From the NCBI GenBank assembly GCA_903854535.1, contig CAINWR010000068.1, positions 1-33,718 of the forward strand: 33,718 nucleotides of DNA, read 5' to 3'. The translations under genes were made by a program, and so were the position numbers. Below are positions 20,199 through 26,995 of this stretch, one piece after another. A model generated the notes under the pieces. That model was not told where the DNA came from. It did no database searches and saw nothing but the letters and a program-made list of their open reading frames with translations. Origin of the DNA: Candidatus Staskawiczbacteria bacterium (GTDB taxonomy: Bacteria > Patescibacteriota > Minisyncoccia > Minisyncoccales > Staskawiczbacteraceae). Position 1 is the first letter of the stretch. Every line of letters starts with the position of its first letter.

Positions 20199-22388
20199 TT
20201 ATTCAAAATGAATTTTTTTCTGCAATAGTTTTAACTTTTCTTTTAAGATTGGATAATCTTTGAGCTCTGGATCTTTTTCTAAAAGCTCTTTGGCTGAACT
20301 GCGAGTTTTTTCTACAAGAAATATATTAAACAACCCTTCCATTGCAAAATCTGGAATACCCCATTGAGTGCTACCATAAAGTGATCCTGGACCTCTTATT
20401 TCTAAATCTTTTTCTGCAAGCTTGAATCCACTATCTAATTCTACCATTGCTTTGAGTCTTTTCCTGTTTAGCTGATCTGGGCTAGTGGTGAATAAAAAGC
20501 AATAAGATTGTAAATTTGATCTACCAACTCTGCCACGGAATTGATGAAGTTGAGCAAGTCCAAAACGTTCAGCTCCTTCTATCATCATTACAGTAGCTCT
20601 TGGCACATCTACTCCAACTTCTACAACTGAAGTAGAAACTAAAATATCTAATTCTCCTTTTTGAAAATCTAGCATTATACGTTCTTTTTCTTCTGGTTTC
20701 ATTTTACCGTGGAGCATAGTTATTCTTAAATCAGGAAAAATCTCTTTAGATAATCTTTCATATTCTTCTTTTACAGCTTTTACATCATTTTGCAATAAAG
20801 ATGCAAAATTATTTGTAGGCGCATAATTCTGAGGTATAAAATTAGAAGACATGGTTGTTGTTTCATTTATTCTAGCTTCTATCTTCGAGCTTTTGCTTTC
20901 TATCTTGGGGCATATCACAAAAACACCACGGCCTTGTTTTACTTCTTTTTCTATGAATTCATAAGCTTGTTTCCTTTGACTAGGTTCTACAATTATAGTT
21001 TTTATTTTTTTTCTGTTCTTGGGCATTTCTGATATTAAAGATACATCTAAATCTCCATATACAGTTAATGCTAATGTGCGAGGTATTGGAGTAGCTGTCA
21101 TTGATAAAAGATGAGGAGTTAATTTCGCAAAATCAAAAAGTTTAGCTCTTTGTTCTACTCCAAATCTATGTTGTTCATCTACAATAGCTAGTCCCAGATT
21201 TTTGAATTCAACTCCTTTTTGAATTAAGCTGTGGGTACCTATTATAATATCAAGCTGGCCATTTTCTAAATCACCTAAAATGCTTTTTCTAGAAACATCA
21301 GATATATCTTTTTGTTTAGCAATTCTATAGTTTTTGCTAGTAAGTAGTCCGATTGAAACATCAAAATTTTCTAGTAATTTGGAAATTGTTTTGAAGTGTT
21401 GTTTAGCTAAAATTTCTGTTGGGCCCATAAAAGCTGTTTGATATTTATGTTTAGCTACATTTAAGGCTGCCATAGTAGCTACAACTGTTTTACCACTTCC
21501 TACATCGCCTTGCAAAAGTCGAGACATTGGAACTGGTTTTTCTAAATCTTTTAAAATTTGAAAAGCTGAGACTTTCTGAGAATCAGTAAGCTGGAAAGGC
21601 AAAGAATCTGTAAATTGTTTCATTAAGTCAGCATTTAGAGGGAAGGCTGGGGCTTTTTTAAGCTGTAATCTAGCTTTTTCTTTGAGAACTGAAAGTTGAA
21701 TTAAAAATAATTCTTCAAAAGAAAAGCGAGCTTTGGCTGCATCTGCATATTCAAAACTCTCTGGAAAATGTACTTGCCATATAGCTTCATTGATTGGTAA
21801 AAATTTATATTTTTTTAAAATATCATTTGGCAAAGATTCTGGAATTTGATTCTCCAAAATAGTTAGAATAGGTTTTATAATATAGCGAAGCCATCTTGAA
21901 GTTATTCCGCGAGTTTCAGGATATATTGGAATAATTCTGCCTGTATGAGTAAGTTCATTGTTCTCTACATCTTCTGTGATAAATTCATGAATTGGATTAG
22001 ACAAATAAATTCCTTCTTTACCCAAAGCCACTTTACCAGCTAAGCAAATAAATTGTCCTTCTTTTAAGCTTTTTAATAAATAAGGTTGATTAAACCACAA
22101 AGCTTTTATTTCACCAGAATTATCTTGTATGGTAATCTGGGTGATATTCATAAATTTGCGAGGAGTGTTTGCACTTTCTATTTCAATAATTTCACCTTGC
22201 ACACACACATTTTGCGAAAGTTGTTTTTTAGCTTTTGCAATTTCTATTACATCAGAAAAATCTTCATAGCGCGAAGGAAAATGATAAAGCAAATCAGCTA
22301 TAGTGTGAATACCCATTTTTTTAAGTCTTTTTTGATAAGCAGATCCGATTCTAGGAATATCTTCTATTTTAGTATGTAGTGATAACAT
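20199..22388 (-). CDS. recG: ATP-dependent DNA helicase RecG
   Basis: 729 residues. An N-terminal helix-hairpin-like and OB-fold wedge domain (about 1-150) binds branched DNA. Helicase motifs follow: Walker A GDVGSGKT (294-301), DEQH (404-407), SMTATPIPRTLAL (429-441), the STSVVEVGVDVP block (585-596) and QFRGRVGR (616-623). RecG reverses stalled forks and migrates Holliday junctions. An extra stretch of about 35 residues (497-533, Ser/Lys/Glu then Asn/Pro-rich) interrupts the second RecA domain between VICP and the NDVKAVKEEYERL segment; it is encoded by a repeat-like sequence (20790-20900). The gene lies downstream of nrdB but behind its terminator. Confidence 0.96.
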   Translation of the reverse strand: MLSLHTKIEDIPRIGSAYQKRLKKMGIHTIADLLYHFPSRYEDFSDVIEIAKAKKQLSQNVCVQGEIIEIESANTPRKFMNITQITIQDNSGEIKALWFNQPYLLKSLKEGQFICLAGKVALGKEGIYLSNPIHEFITEDVENNELTHTGRIIPIYPETRGITSRWLRYIIKPILTILENQIPESLPNDILKKYKFLPINEAIWQVHFPESFEYADAAKARFSFEELFLIQLSVLKEKARLQLKKAPAFPLNADLMKQFTDSLPFQLTDSQKVSAFQILKDLEKPVPMSRLLQGDVGSGKTVVATMAALNVAKHKYQTAFMGPTEILAKQHFKTISKLLENFDVSIGLLTSKNYRIAKQKDISDVSRKSILGDLENGQLDIIIGTHSLIQKGVEFKNLGLAIVDEQHRFGVEQRAKLFDFAKLTPHLLSMTATPIPRTLALTVYGDLDVSLISEMPKNRKKIKTIIVEPSQRKQAYEFIEKEVKQGRGVFVICPKIESKSSKIEARINETTTMSSNFIPQNYAPTNNFASLLQNDVKAVKEEYERLSKEIFPDLRITMLHGKMKPEEKERIMLDFQKGELDILVSTSVVEVGVDVPRATVMMIEGAERFGLAQLHQFRGRVGRSNLQSYCFLFTTSPDQLNRKRLKAMVELDSGFKLAEKDLEIRGPGSLYGSTQWGIPDFAMEGLFNIFLVEKTRSSAKELLEKDPELKDYPILKEKLKLLQKKIHFE
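20790..20900. repeat. In-frame insertion in recG with internal direct repeats
   Basis: On the plus strand, GCTTCTATCTTCGA and GCTTTCTATCTTGG recur about 21 bases apart near the right edge, encoding the KIESKSSKIEAR stretch. The rest encodes a low-complexity Asn/Pro segment not expected in RecG. Confidence 0.5.
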
Positions 22389-22417
22389 ATAGTAATCTTA
22401 CCAAAAAATATAGTAAT

Positions 22418-22449
22418 AAAAAAGCCCAATTTTAAAATTAGGCTTTTTT
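22418..22449 (-). terminator. Terminator of the nrdAB operon
   Basis: A long near-perfect palindrome (AAAAAGCCCAATTTT with AAAATTAGGCTTTTT, one mismatch) lies 3 bases after the nrdB stop codon and ends in T residues on the minus strand. Confidence 0.8.
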
Positions 22450-22452
22450 TGT

Positions 22453-23439
22453 TTATTTTTTTTGGTCAGAGCCTGAATCTACTTCGTATTTGGTGTTTTG
22501 TTGTTCAAAGAAATTTACAAGTTCTAGCACATCTGTAGCAGAAGCCATCCATTTTGCTGGATTGGTAACATTGTAATGAGTTGGCAGGCCTAGTTCTTCA
22601 AGTCTGCGATCTGCTACATATTGTACATATTGATTTACATAATCTGCATTAAGTCCTAAAATTCCGCGAGGGAATAAATCTTTGTTATAAGTTGTCTCAA
22701 CATTTACCCCATCAATTATAATTTGTCTTATTTCAGAAGCAAAATCTTCTGTAAGTAAATCAGAATTTTCTTCTAAAATAGTTTGGATTAAATTAATACC
22801 AAATTTTAAATGTAGACTTTCATCTCGCAAAACCCAGTCTATCATAGAGCCAAAATTACGCAATTGATTGCGCTGGCGAAAAGATAAAGCCACCATAAAT
22901 CCAGAATAAAACCAGATTCCTTCCATAACAATATTAGTAGCTACAAGATTGCGGATAAAATCTTTTTTACCTTCTGTAGTTTGCACATCAAGCTTGTCTT
23001 CTGTCATTCTTCTTAAATATTTTAATATAAAATCTTCTTTATCTTGCATTGAAGGAGTATCTAAGTGCACATTGTAAATTTTTTCTTTGTCAAAAGGAAA
23101 AGTTTCTAAAACATATTCAAAAGCTACGCAGTGGTTGGCTTCTTCCCACATTTGTTTGGCTAAATATAAATGAGCTTCTGGGCTTTTTAAATAAGGATAA
23201 ATACCCAAAGCAATAGAGCGGTTTACAATTAATTCTGCAGGATTAAAAAACGCCATTAAAAATTTTACCGAATGTCTTTCATCTTCTGTCATTTTGGTAA
23301 AATCTTCTAAATCTTCTTTTAAAGCAATTTCATGTGGAAACCAAGTGTTTCTTACAGCTTGCTGATATAAATCATAAGCCCATTGATATTTTATTGGATG
23401 TAAATTTACATCTTCTGGTGATGCTTTTCCTAAAATCAT
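22453..23439 (-). CDS. nrdB: Ribonucleotide reductase small subunit with Phe at the radical site
   Basis: 328 residues from the ATG at 23439, which lies 25 bases after the nrdA stop codon. A longer frame overlapping nrdA by 74 bases is possible, but its extra N-terminus has no family character. Metal ligands by spacing: Glu69, Glu100, His103, Glu173, Glu207 and His210. The position of the radical Tyr122 of E. coli (ligand His plus 4) is Phe107. Glu as first ligand with Phe at the radical site is the pattern of Chlamydia class Ic enzymes (Mn/Fe cofactor); class Id (Mn/Mn) also lacks the Tyr. The partner is NrdA. The C-terminal tail (KYEVDSGSDQKK) probably docks on it. Confidence 0.93.
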   Translation of the reverse strand: MILGKASPEDVNLHPIKYQWAYDLYQQAVRNTWFPHEIALKEDLEDFTKMTEDERHSVKFLMAFFNPAELIVNRSIALGIYPYLKSPEAHLYLAKQMWEEANHCVAFEYVLETFPFDKEKIYNVHLDTPSMQDKEDFILKYLRRMTEDKLDVQTTEGKKDFIRNLVATNIVMEGIWFYSGFMVALSFRQRNQLRNFGSMIDWVLRDESLHLKFGINLIQTILEENSDLLTEDFASEIRQIIIDGVNVETTYNKDLFPRGILGLNADYVNQYVQYVADRRLEELGLPTHYNVTNPAKWMASATDVLELVNFFEQQNTKYEVDSGSDQKK

Positions 23440-23464
23440 AAATTTTTTTAAATTAATTATATTT

Positions 23465-26077
23465 TTATTGGCAGGAGTCGCAAGTGTATTGTTCTTGTGG
23501 GTCTGATGGGCCGTGGACTTTATATACTTTTCCATCAATTATTTTCTCTGTGGTTTTTTTAGTGTCATTCCCCTGAAAAGGGGAATCCAGAGGGTTTCGC
23601 ATATTTTGTTGTTTGTGCACGAACTCTGGATCTCCGCTTTCGCGGGGATGACGCTGTGCGACGGTTTCTTTCGCGGGAATGACAGTGGGTGATATTTTTG
23701 TGAAGGCTGAGGCAAAACCTGTTTTGCCGAGGGCTGATGATTTGTTAACTGTTACTGTGCTTTGCTCTGCAGAGTGGCGAGGTTTCATATGTAAATAATA
23801 AGTAGATTTTAAGCCTTTTTTCCAAGCTGTAAAATAAATATCCATTGTTTTTTCAACATCCCTTGAATCTAAATACATATTTCTTGATAATGCTTGATCT
23901 ACCCATTTTTGAGCTCTAGCTGCTACTTCTACAAAAGCATAAGGAGAAACTGCAAAAGAAGTTTTATAAATTTCTTTTATGTGAGTAGGAATTTCTGTAA
24001 TTTCAGAAATATCTCCTTGAAATTCTACTAGTTTATTTTTTATTTTATCCCACAAATTTAAGTTTTTTAGTTCTGTAACTAAATTGTGATTAATATCTAA
24101 ATATTTTCCTGAAATTTTATTTCTTGAAAACACTTGAGCAAATCTTGGATCTATTCCTGGAGTAGTTCCTGCTACAAGGCCAATGTTGGCATTGGGAGCA
24201 ACTGCCATTAAAGTGGCATTTCGCATACCTTGTTTTACTTTTAATCTTAAAGCTGGCCAATTAAGCCAGTTTTGTTTTGAGTTTTTATCTATATCAATTG
24301 GGAATTGGCGAGATTCTTCAAGTTTTGTTATTGTGTCAATCGGTACTTTGCCTTTGGACCATTCAGATCCAGCAAAATTTTTATAACTTCCCCTTTCTTT
24401 AGCTAAATTGCTAGACTCATCAATAGCCATATAGCTTATAAATTCAAAAATCTTATCTGCAAAATCATAAGCATGAGTAGAGTCATAAGCAATGCCTAAT
24501 TGCTCAAGAGCATCAGCAAAACCCATAACACCTAAACCAATGGCTCTGTTTTCAGAATCAGATTTAATGGCTTCAGGAATTGGAAGTTTATTTATATCAA
24601 TTAAATTATCTAATTGGCGCACAGCTAGACGTACAGATTCTTCAAGTTTTTGCCAATTAATTTGCTTTTTATTTATATGAGCTACTAAATTAAGAGAAGC
24701 TAAATTGCAAACTGCAATATTATCCTTGTCTTGAGGTAAACAGATTTCAGTGCAAAGGTTGGACATATGAATTGTGCCAGAGTTGTTGTTTAAAGCTCTA
24801 AGATTAATTGTATCTTTAAACACAAGCCAAGGGTGAGAAGTAGCTTGAAGTGAAGTGATAATTTGCCTGTATTGCTCTGTGGCTGGGACTTTTTTGAAAG
24901 TTCGCATTTTCCCCTGTTCTGCTAATTTTATGTATTCTTGATATTTTAAAGAAAATTCTTTGCCATAAAGCTCATTTAAATCAGAAGTTTCTTTTGGGTC
25001 AAACATATACCAATCTTCTTTATTTTCAACTCTTTTCATAAATTCATCTGAAATAAATACTGCAGTATCTGCTGTGCGCATTCTTAAATAATCATCCCCT
25101 GCATTATGACGCCAGTCCACAAAATCTGCAAAATCTAAATGCCAGTTTTCCATATAAAAACACAAAGCTCCTTTTTTCTTACCTCCTCTTTGAATAGCTC
25201 TTATGGCTGTATCAATTATTTTAGCAAAAGGGGTTGGGCCAGAAGAAGTAGTGTTGTTTGAAGAAAGTGGAGAACCAGTTGCTCTTAATTTGGTGATAGA
25301 AGCTCCAATTCCACCAGAAGCTTTAGAGAGCATCATTACATCTGCTACAGATTTGGAAATATGAGCCATATCATCATGAATTTCTAGTAAAAAACAATTT
25401 GATAAAGCAGGGTTTATTGTTCCAGAATTTATATTTGTAGAACCACCAGCTAAATATTCTAAATTAGACATTTTTTCATAAAATTTTATAGCCTGTTCTG
25501 TTGGCTCCGCTTCATTATAAGAAAGCCCCATAGCTGTTCTCATAAAAAAATATTGAGGAGTTTCAAAAGGTTTTTGATTTTTATCTTTTATAGAATAACG
25601 ATTAAGCAAACTTGAAAGCCCAGCATAAATAAAGAGCTCATCTTTGCTTGTATCTAAAGATTGAGATAGTTTTTCTAAATCAAATTTTTGTTCCATTCTT
25701 GGATCTAAGATTTTGTCAGATACGCCTTGTTTTATATATTTTACAAAATTTTCCTTATGTAATTTTTTAAATTTTTCAATATCTTTGCCATAATCTCCCA
25801 AAACATTTTTATAAACTGTTTTTAAAAGCAATCTTGTGGCTACTTTGTCATAATCTGGGTCATCTTTGATATTTTGAACTGCAGCATTTATTGTAGCTAA
25901 ATCCAATTCTTCTTCTGTAATGCCATCATATAAAGTGACTTGTGTATCTACAGCAATTTGAGTAACTTTAGCTATAGCATCTGGTAGGCCAAAACAAGCT
26001 CTTTCTATGGATCTATTAATTCTATCTGCATTAAATAATTCTTTGGAGCCATCTCTTTTTGTAATATAAATTTCCAT
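23465..26077 (-). CDS. nrdA: Ribonucleotide reductase large subunit (class I) with ATP-cone
   Basis: 870 residues. An N-terminal ATP-cone (about 1-90) provides allosteric activity control. Active-site residues are Cys228 (PALSNCFL), Asn440-Cys442-Glu444 (NLCTEI) and Cys457 (IAVCNLAS). The C-terminal shuttle pair is Cys866-Cys869 in the tail TCDSCQ. It reduces ribonucleotides to deoxyribonucleotides using the radical from NrdB. Residues about 796-840, in the flexible tail, are encoded by inserted palindromic repeats (including HPRESGDPEF), so the arm that carries the shuttle cysteines is lengthened by about 45 residues. It heads the nrdAB operon. Confidence 0.96.
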   Translation of the reverse strand: MEIYITKRDGSKELFNADRINRSIERACFGLPDAIAKVTQIAVDTQVTLYDGITEEELDLATINAAVQNIKDDPDYDKVATRLLLKTVYKNVLGDYGKDIEKFKKLHKENFVKYIKQGVSDKILDPRMEQKFDLEKLSQSLDTSKDELFIYAGLSSLLNRYSIKDKNQKPFETPQYFFMRTAMGLSYNEAEPTEQAIKFYEKMSNLEYLAGGSTNINSGTINPALSNCFLLEIHDDMAHISKSVADVMMLSKASGGIGASITKLRATGSPLSSNNTTSSGPTPFAKIIDTAIRAIQRGGKKKGALCFYMENWHLDFADFVDWRHNAGDDYLRMRTADTAVFISDEFMKRVENKEDWYMFDPKETSDLNELYGKEFSLKYQEYIKLAEQGKMRTFKKVPATEQYRQIITSLQATSHPWLVFKDTINLRALNNNSGTIHMSNLCTEICLPQDKDNIAVCNLASLNLVAHINKKQINWQKLEESVRLAVRQLDNLIDINKLPIPEAIKSDSENRAIGLGVMGFADALEQLGIAYDSTHAYDFADKIFEFISYMAIDESSNLAKERGSYKNFAGSEWSKGKVPIDTITKLEESRQFPIDIDKNSKQNWLNWPALRLKVKQGMRNATLMAVAPNANIGLVAGTTPGIDPRFAQVFSRNKISGKYLDINHNLVTELKNLNLWDKIKNKLVEFQGDISEITEIPTHIKEIYKTSFAVSPYAFVEVAARAQKWVDQALSRNMYLDSRDVEKTMDIYFTAWKKGLKSTYYLHMKPRHSAEQSTVTVNKSSALGKTGFASAFTKISPTVIPAKETVAQRHPRESGDPEFVHKQQNMRNPLDSPFQGNDTKKTTEKIIDGKVYKVHGPSDPQEQYTCDSCQ
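23564..23684. repeat. Cluster of three palindromic repeat copies inside nrdA
   Basis: Copy A (23564-23591) has ATTCCCC/GGGGAAT arms and then CCAGAG. Copy B (23623-23653) is inverted relative to it, with an ATCTCCGC/GCGGGGAT stem and the same CTCTGG/CCAGAG edge. Copy C (23668-23684, CTTTCGCGGGAATGACA) is a half element in the orientation of B. All are in frame with nrdA. Confidence 0.85.
23711..23728. repeat. Perfect 8-bp palindrome inside nrdA
   Basis: GGCAAAAC and GTTTTGCC flank CT, with CTGA/CGAG edges. It encodes the GKTGFA segment just before the main insertion and is probably another repeat family. Confidence 0.55.
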
Positions 26078-26122
26078 GTTAGTTTCTTAATTGTAATATC
26101 CGACTAATCTTGTCGGAAATTA

Positions 26123-26150
26123 ATTATATCACTTCCAAAAATCAGGTCAA
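26123..26150 (-). promoter_or_regulatory. Promoter of the nrdAB operon
   Basis: On the minus strand TTGACC, 16 bases, TATAAT. The leader to the ATG at 26077 holds a small hairpin (TCCGAC/GTCGGA, 26099-26117) that might affect expression. Confidence 0.7.
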
Positions 26151-26151
26151 C

Positions 26152-26160
26152 TGTGAATAA
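26152..26160 (-). promoter_or_regulatory. DnaA-box-like nonamer beside the nrdAB -35 element
   Basis: TTATTCACA on the minus strand fits TTATNCACA and lies one base upstream of the -35 hexamer. A single site in AT-rich DNA may be chance. Confidence 0.3.
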
Positions 26161-26179
26161 CTTTTTTGTAAACAAAAAA

Positions 26180-26211
26180 GGAGAGCGTCGCCATCGTGGC
26201 GACATCTCTCC
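26180..26211 (-). terminator. GC-rich terminator of the 65-residue membrane protein gene
   Basis: GGAGAG and CGTCGCC pair with GGCGACA and TCTCTCC (one internal mismatch), followed on the minus strand by TTTTTTGTTT. It starts 5 bases after the stop codon. Confidence 0.9.
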
Positions 26212-26216
26212 AATAT

Positions 26217-26414
26217 TCACTTGAGGAAAGCAGAAACCACATTCTCTGCTACTTTTTTGCTAACTGCTGTGACCACTAGAGAGCCACTAAGCAGAACGCA
26301 GAAAAATAACAAAGTTGCAATAACTGCTTTTTCTGGCTCAATGGTGCAAATTGCTATCCAAATACCAGAAAGAATAAAAAAGATCACAACTCCTGCTAAT
26401 AGGATAGCAATCAT
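26217..26414 (-). CDS. 65-residue membrane protein with two helices
   Basis: The start is set by a perfect Shine-Dalgarno sequence (AAAGGAGG) five bases before the ATG at 26414. A longer frame to 26453 has no such signal. Two hydrophobic helices (about 2-23 and 29-49) flank a short polar turn (TIEPEKA), with a basic amphipathic end (SKKVAENVVSAFLK). No family recognised. It is a single-gene unit with a near-consensus promoter and a strong terminator. Codon use is more GC-balanced than the neighbouring nrdA. It may be highly expressed. Confidence 0.7.
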   Translation of the reverse strand: MIAILLAGVVIFFILSGIWIAICTIEPEKAVIATLLFFCVLLSGSLVVTAVSKKVAENVVSAFLK

Positions 26415-26469
26415 GCTACCCTCCTTTGGGAAAGAGCATGTCCCCCTGCTCAAGCTCCCTATAATATTA

Positions 26470-26498
26470 ATTATATCATTTATATATCCTTATGTCAA
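26470..26498 (-). promoter_or_regulatory. Consensus promoter of the 65-residue membrane protein gene
   Basis: On the minus strand a perfect TTGACA, a 17-base spacer and a perfect TATAAT. Confidence 0.85.
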
Positions 26499-26517
26499 GT
26501 TTTTTGTAATAAAAAAA

Positions 26518-26548
26518 GCTCTTCGATTGCCGTAGCAACGCGAAGAGC
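26518..26548 (-). terminator. Terminator of the acyl carrier protein gene
   Basis: GCTCTTCG (26518-26525) and CGAAGAGC (26541-26548) form an 8-bp stem with an inner GTTGC/GCAAT pairing, then seven T residues on the minus strand. Confidence 0.85.
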
Positions 26549-26566
26549 ATGGATTGTGAATCCTTG

Positions 26567-26809
26567 TTATTTCTCATTGATTAGCGAAATTACGCTATCA
26601 ACGACTTGGCCGACTGTCCAGAATGACTGAGCCATTGATTCTGGAATATCGATATCAAATTCATCCTCTAAATCCAAAATTAATTCGAGGACATCTTGCG
26701 AATCTGCTCCCAATTCTAAATAAAGCGTTGTTTCGGGTTTGATTTCTTCAAGACTTATGATGAATTTTTGCCCGATAATAGCATAAATCCGAGCTTGTAT
26801 TTCATTCAT
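26567..26809 (-). CDS. acpP: Acyl carrier protein-like, with DSQ instead of DSL
   Basis: 80 residues with the ACP helical pattern. The phosphopantetheine Ser is Ser37 in LGADSQDVLELILDLEDEF; the Leu that usually follows the Ser is Gln here. The protein is acidic, as expected. A Shine-Dalgarno sequence (AGGAGAG) precedes the ATG. ACPs carry acyl groups for fatty acid or related synthesis. CPR bacteria usually lack fatty acid synthase genes, and none is nearby, so the role may be different. It is a single-gene unit divergent from clpB. Confidence 0.88.
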   Translation of the reverse strand: MNEIQARIYAIIGQKFIISLEEIKPETTLYLELGADSQDVLELILDLEDEFDIDIPESMAQSFWTVGQVVDSVISLINEK

Positions 26810-26853
26810 ATTTAGCTCTCCTGTGCTTGAATTGTAGGATAAACTCTAGATTT

Positions 26854-26882
26854 AATTTAGCAATAATCACCAAATATGTCAA
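26854..26882 (-). promoter_or_regulatory. Promoter of the acyl carrier protein gene
   Basis: On the minus strand TTGACA, 17 bases, TAAATT. Its -35 lies only four bases from the -35 of the divergent clpB promoter. Confidence 0.65.
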
Positions 26883-26886
26883 GATA

Positions 26887-26915
26887 TTGAAATACTTTGT
26901 GTAATTTGCTACAAT
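26887..26915 (+). promoter_or_regulatory. clpB promoter
   Basis: TTGAAA (26887-26892), 17 bases, TACAAT (26910-26915). The CIRCE-like operator begins on the last base of the -10, so bound repressor would cover the start site. Confidence 0.7.
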
Positions 26916-26941
26916 TAGCAATCGATAAGTGAGAGTGATAA
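26915..26941. promoter_or_regulatory. CIRCE operator (HrcA binding site)
   Basis: Arms TTAGCAATC and GAGTGATAA are separated by exactly 9 bases. Each arm matches the CIRCE consensus (TTAGCACTC-N9-GAGTGCTAA) at 8 of 9 positions. Its position over the clpB start site makes HrcA repression likely. hrcA itself is not in the window. Confidence 0.8.
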
Positions 26942-26995
26942 ATTAAATATAATTTACTCTAAAATCGTAATATTTCTATAAAATAATAAAATAAA

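Noticed and set aside
22453-23538. Longer nrdB overlapping nrdA by 74 bases
   Set aside because: The extra N-terminus is the nrdA 3' end in another frame and has no family character; ATG 23439 follows nrdA by 25 bases.
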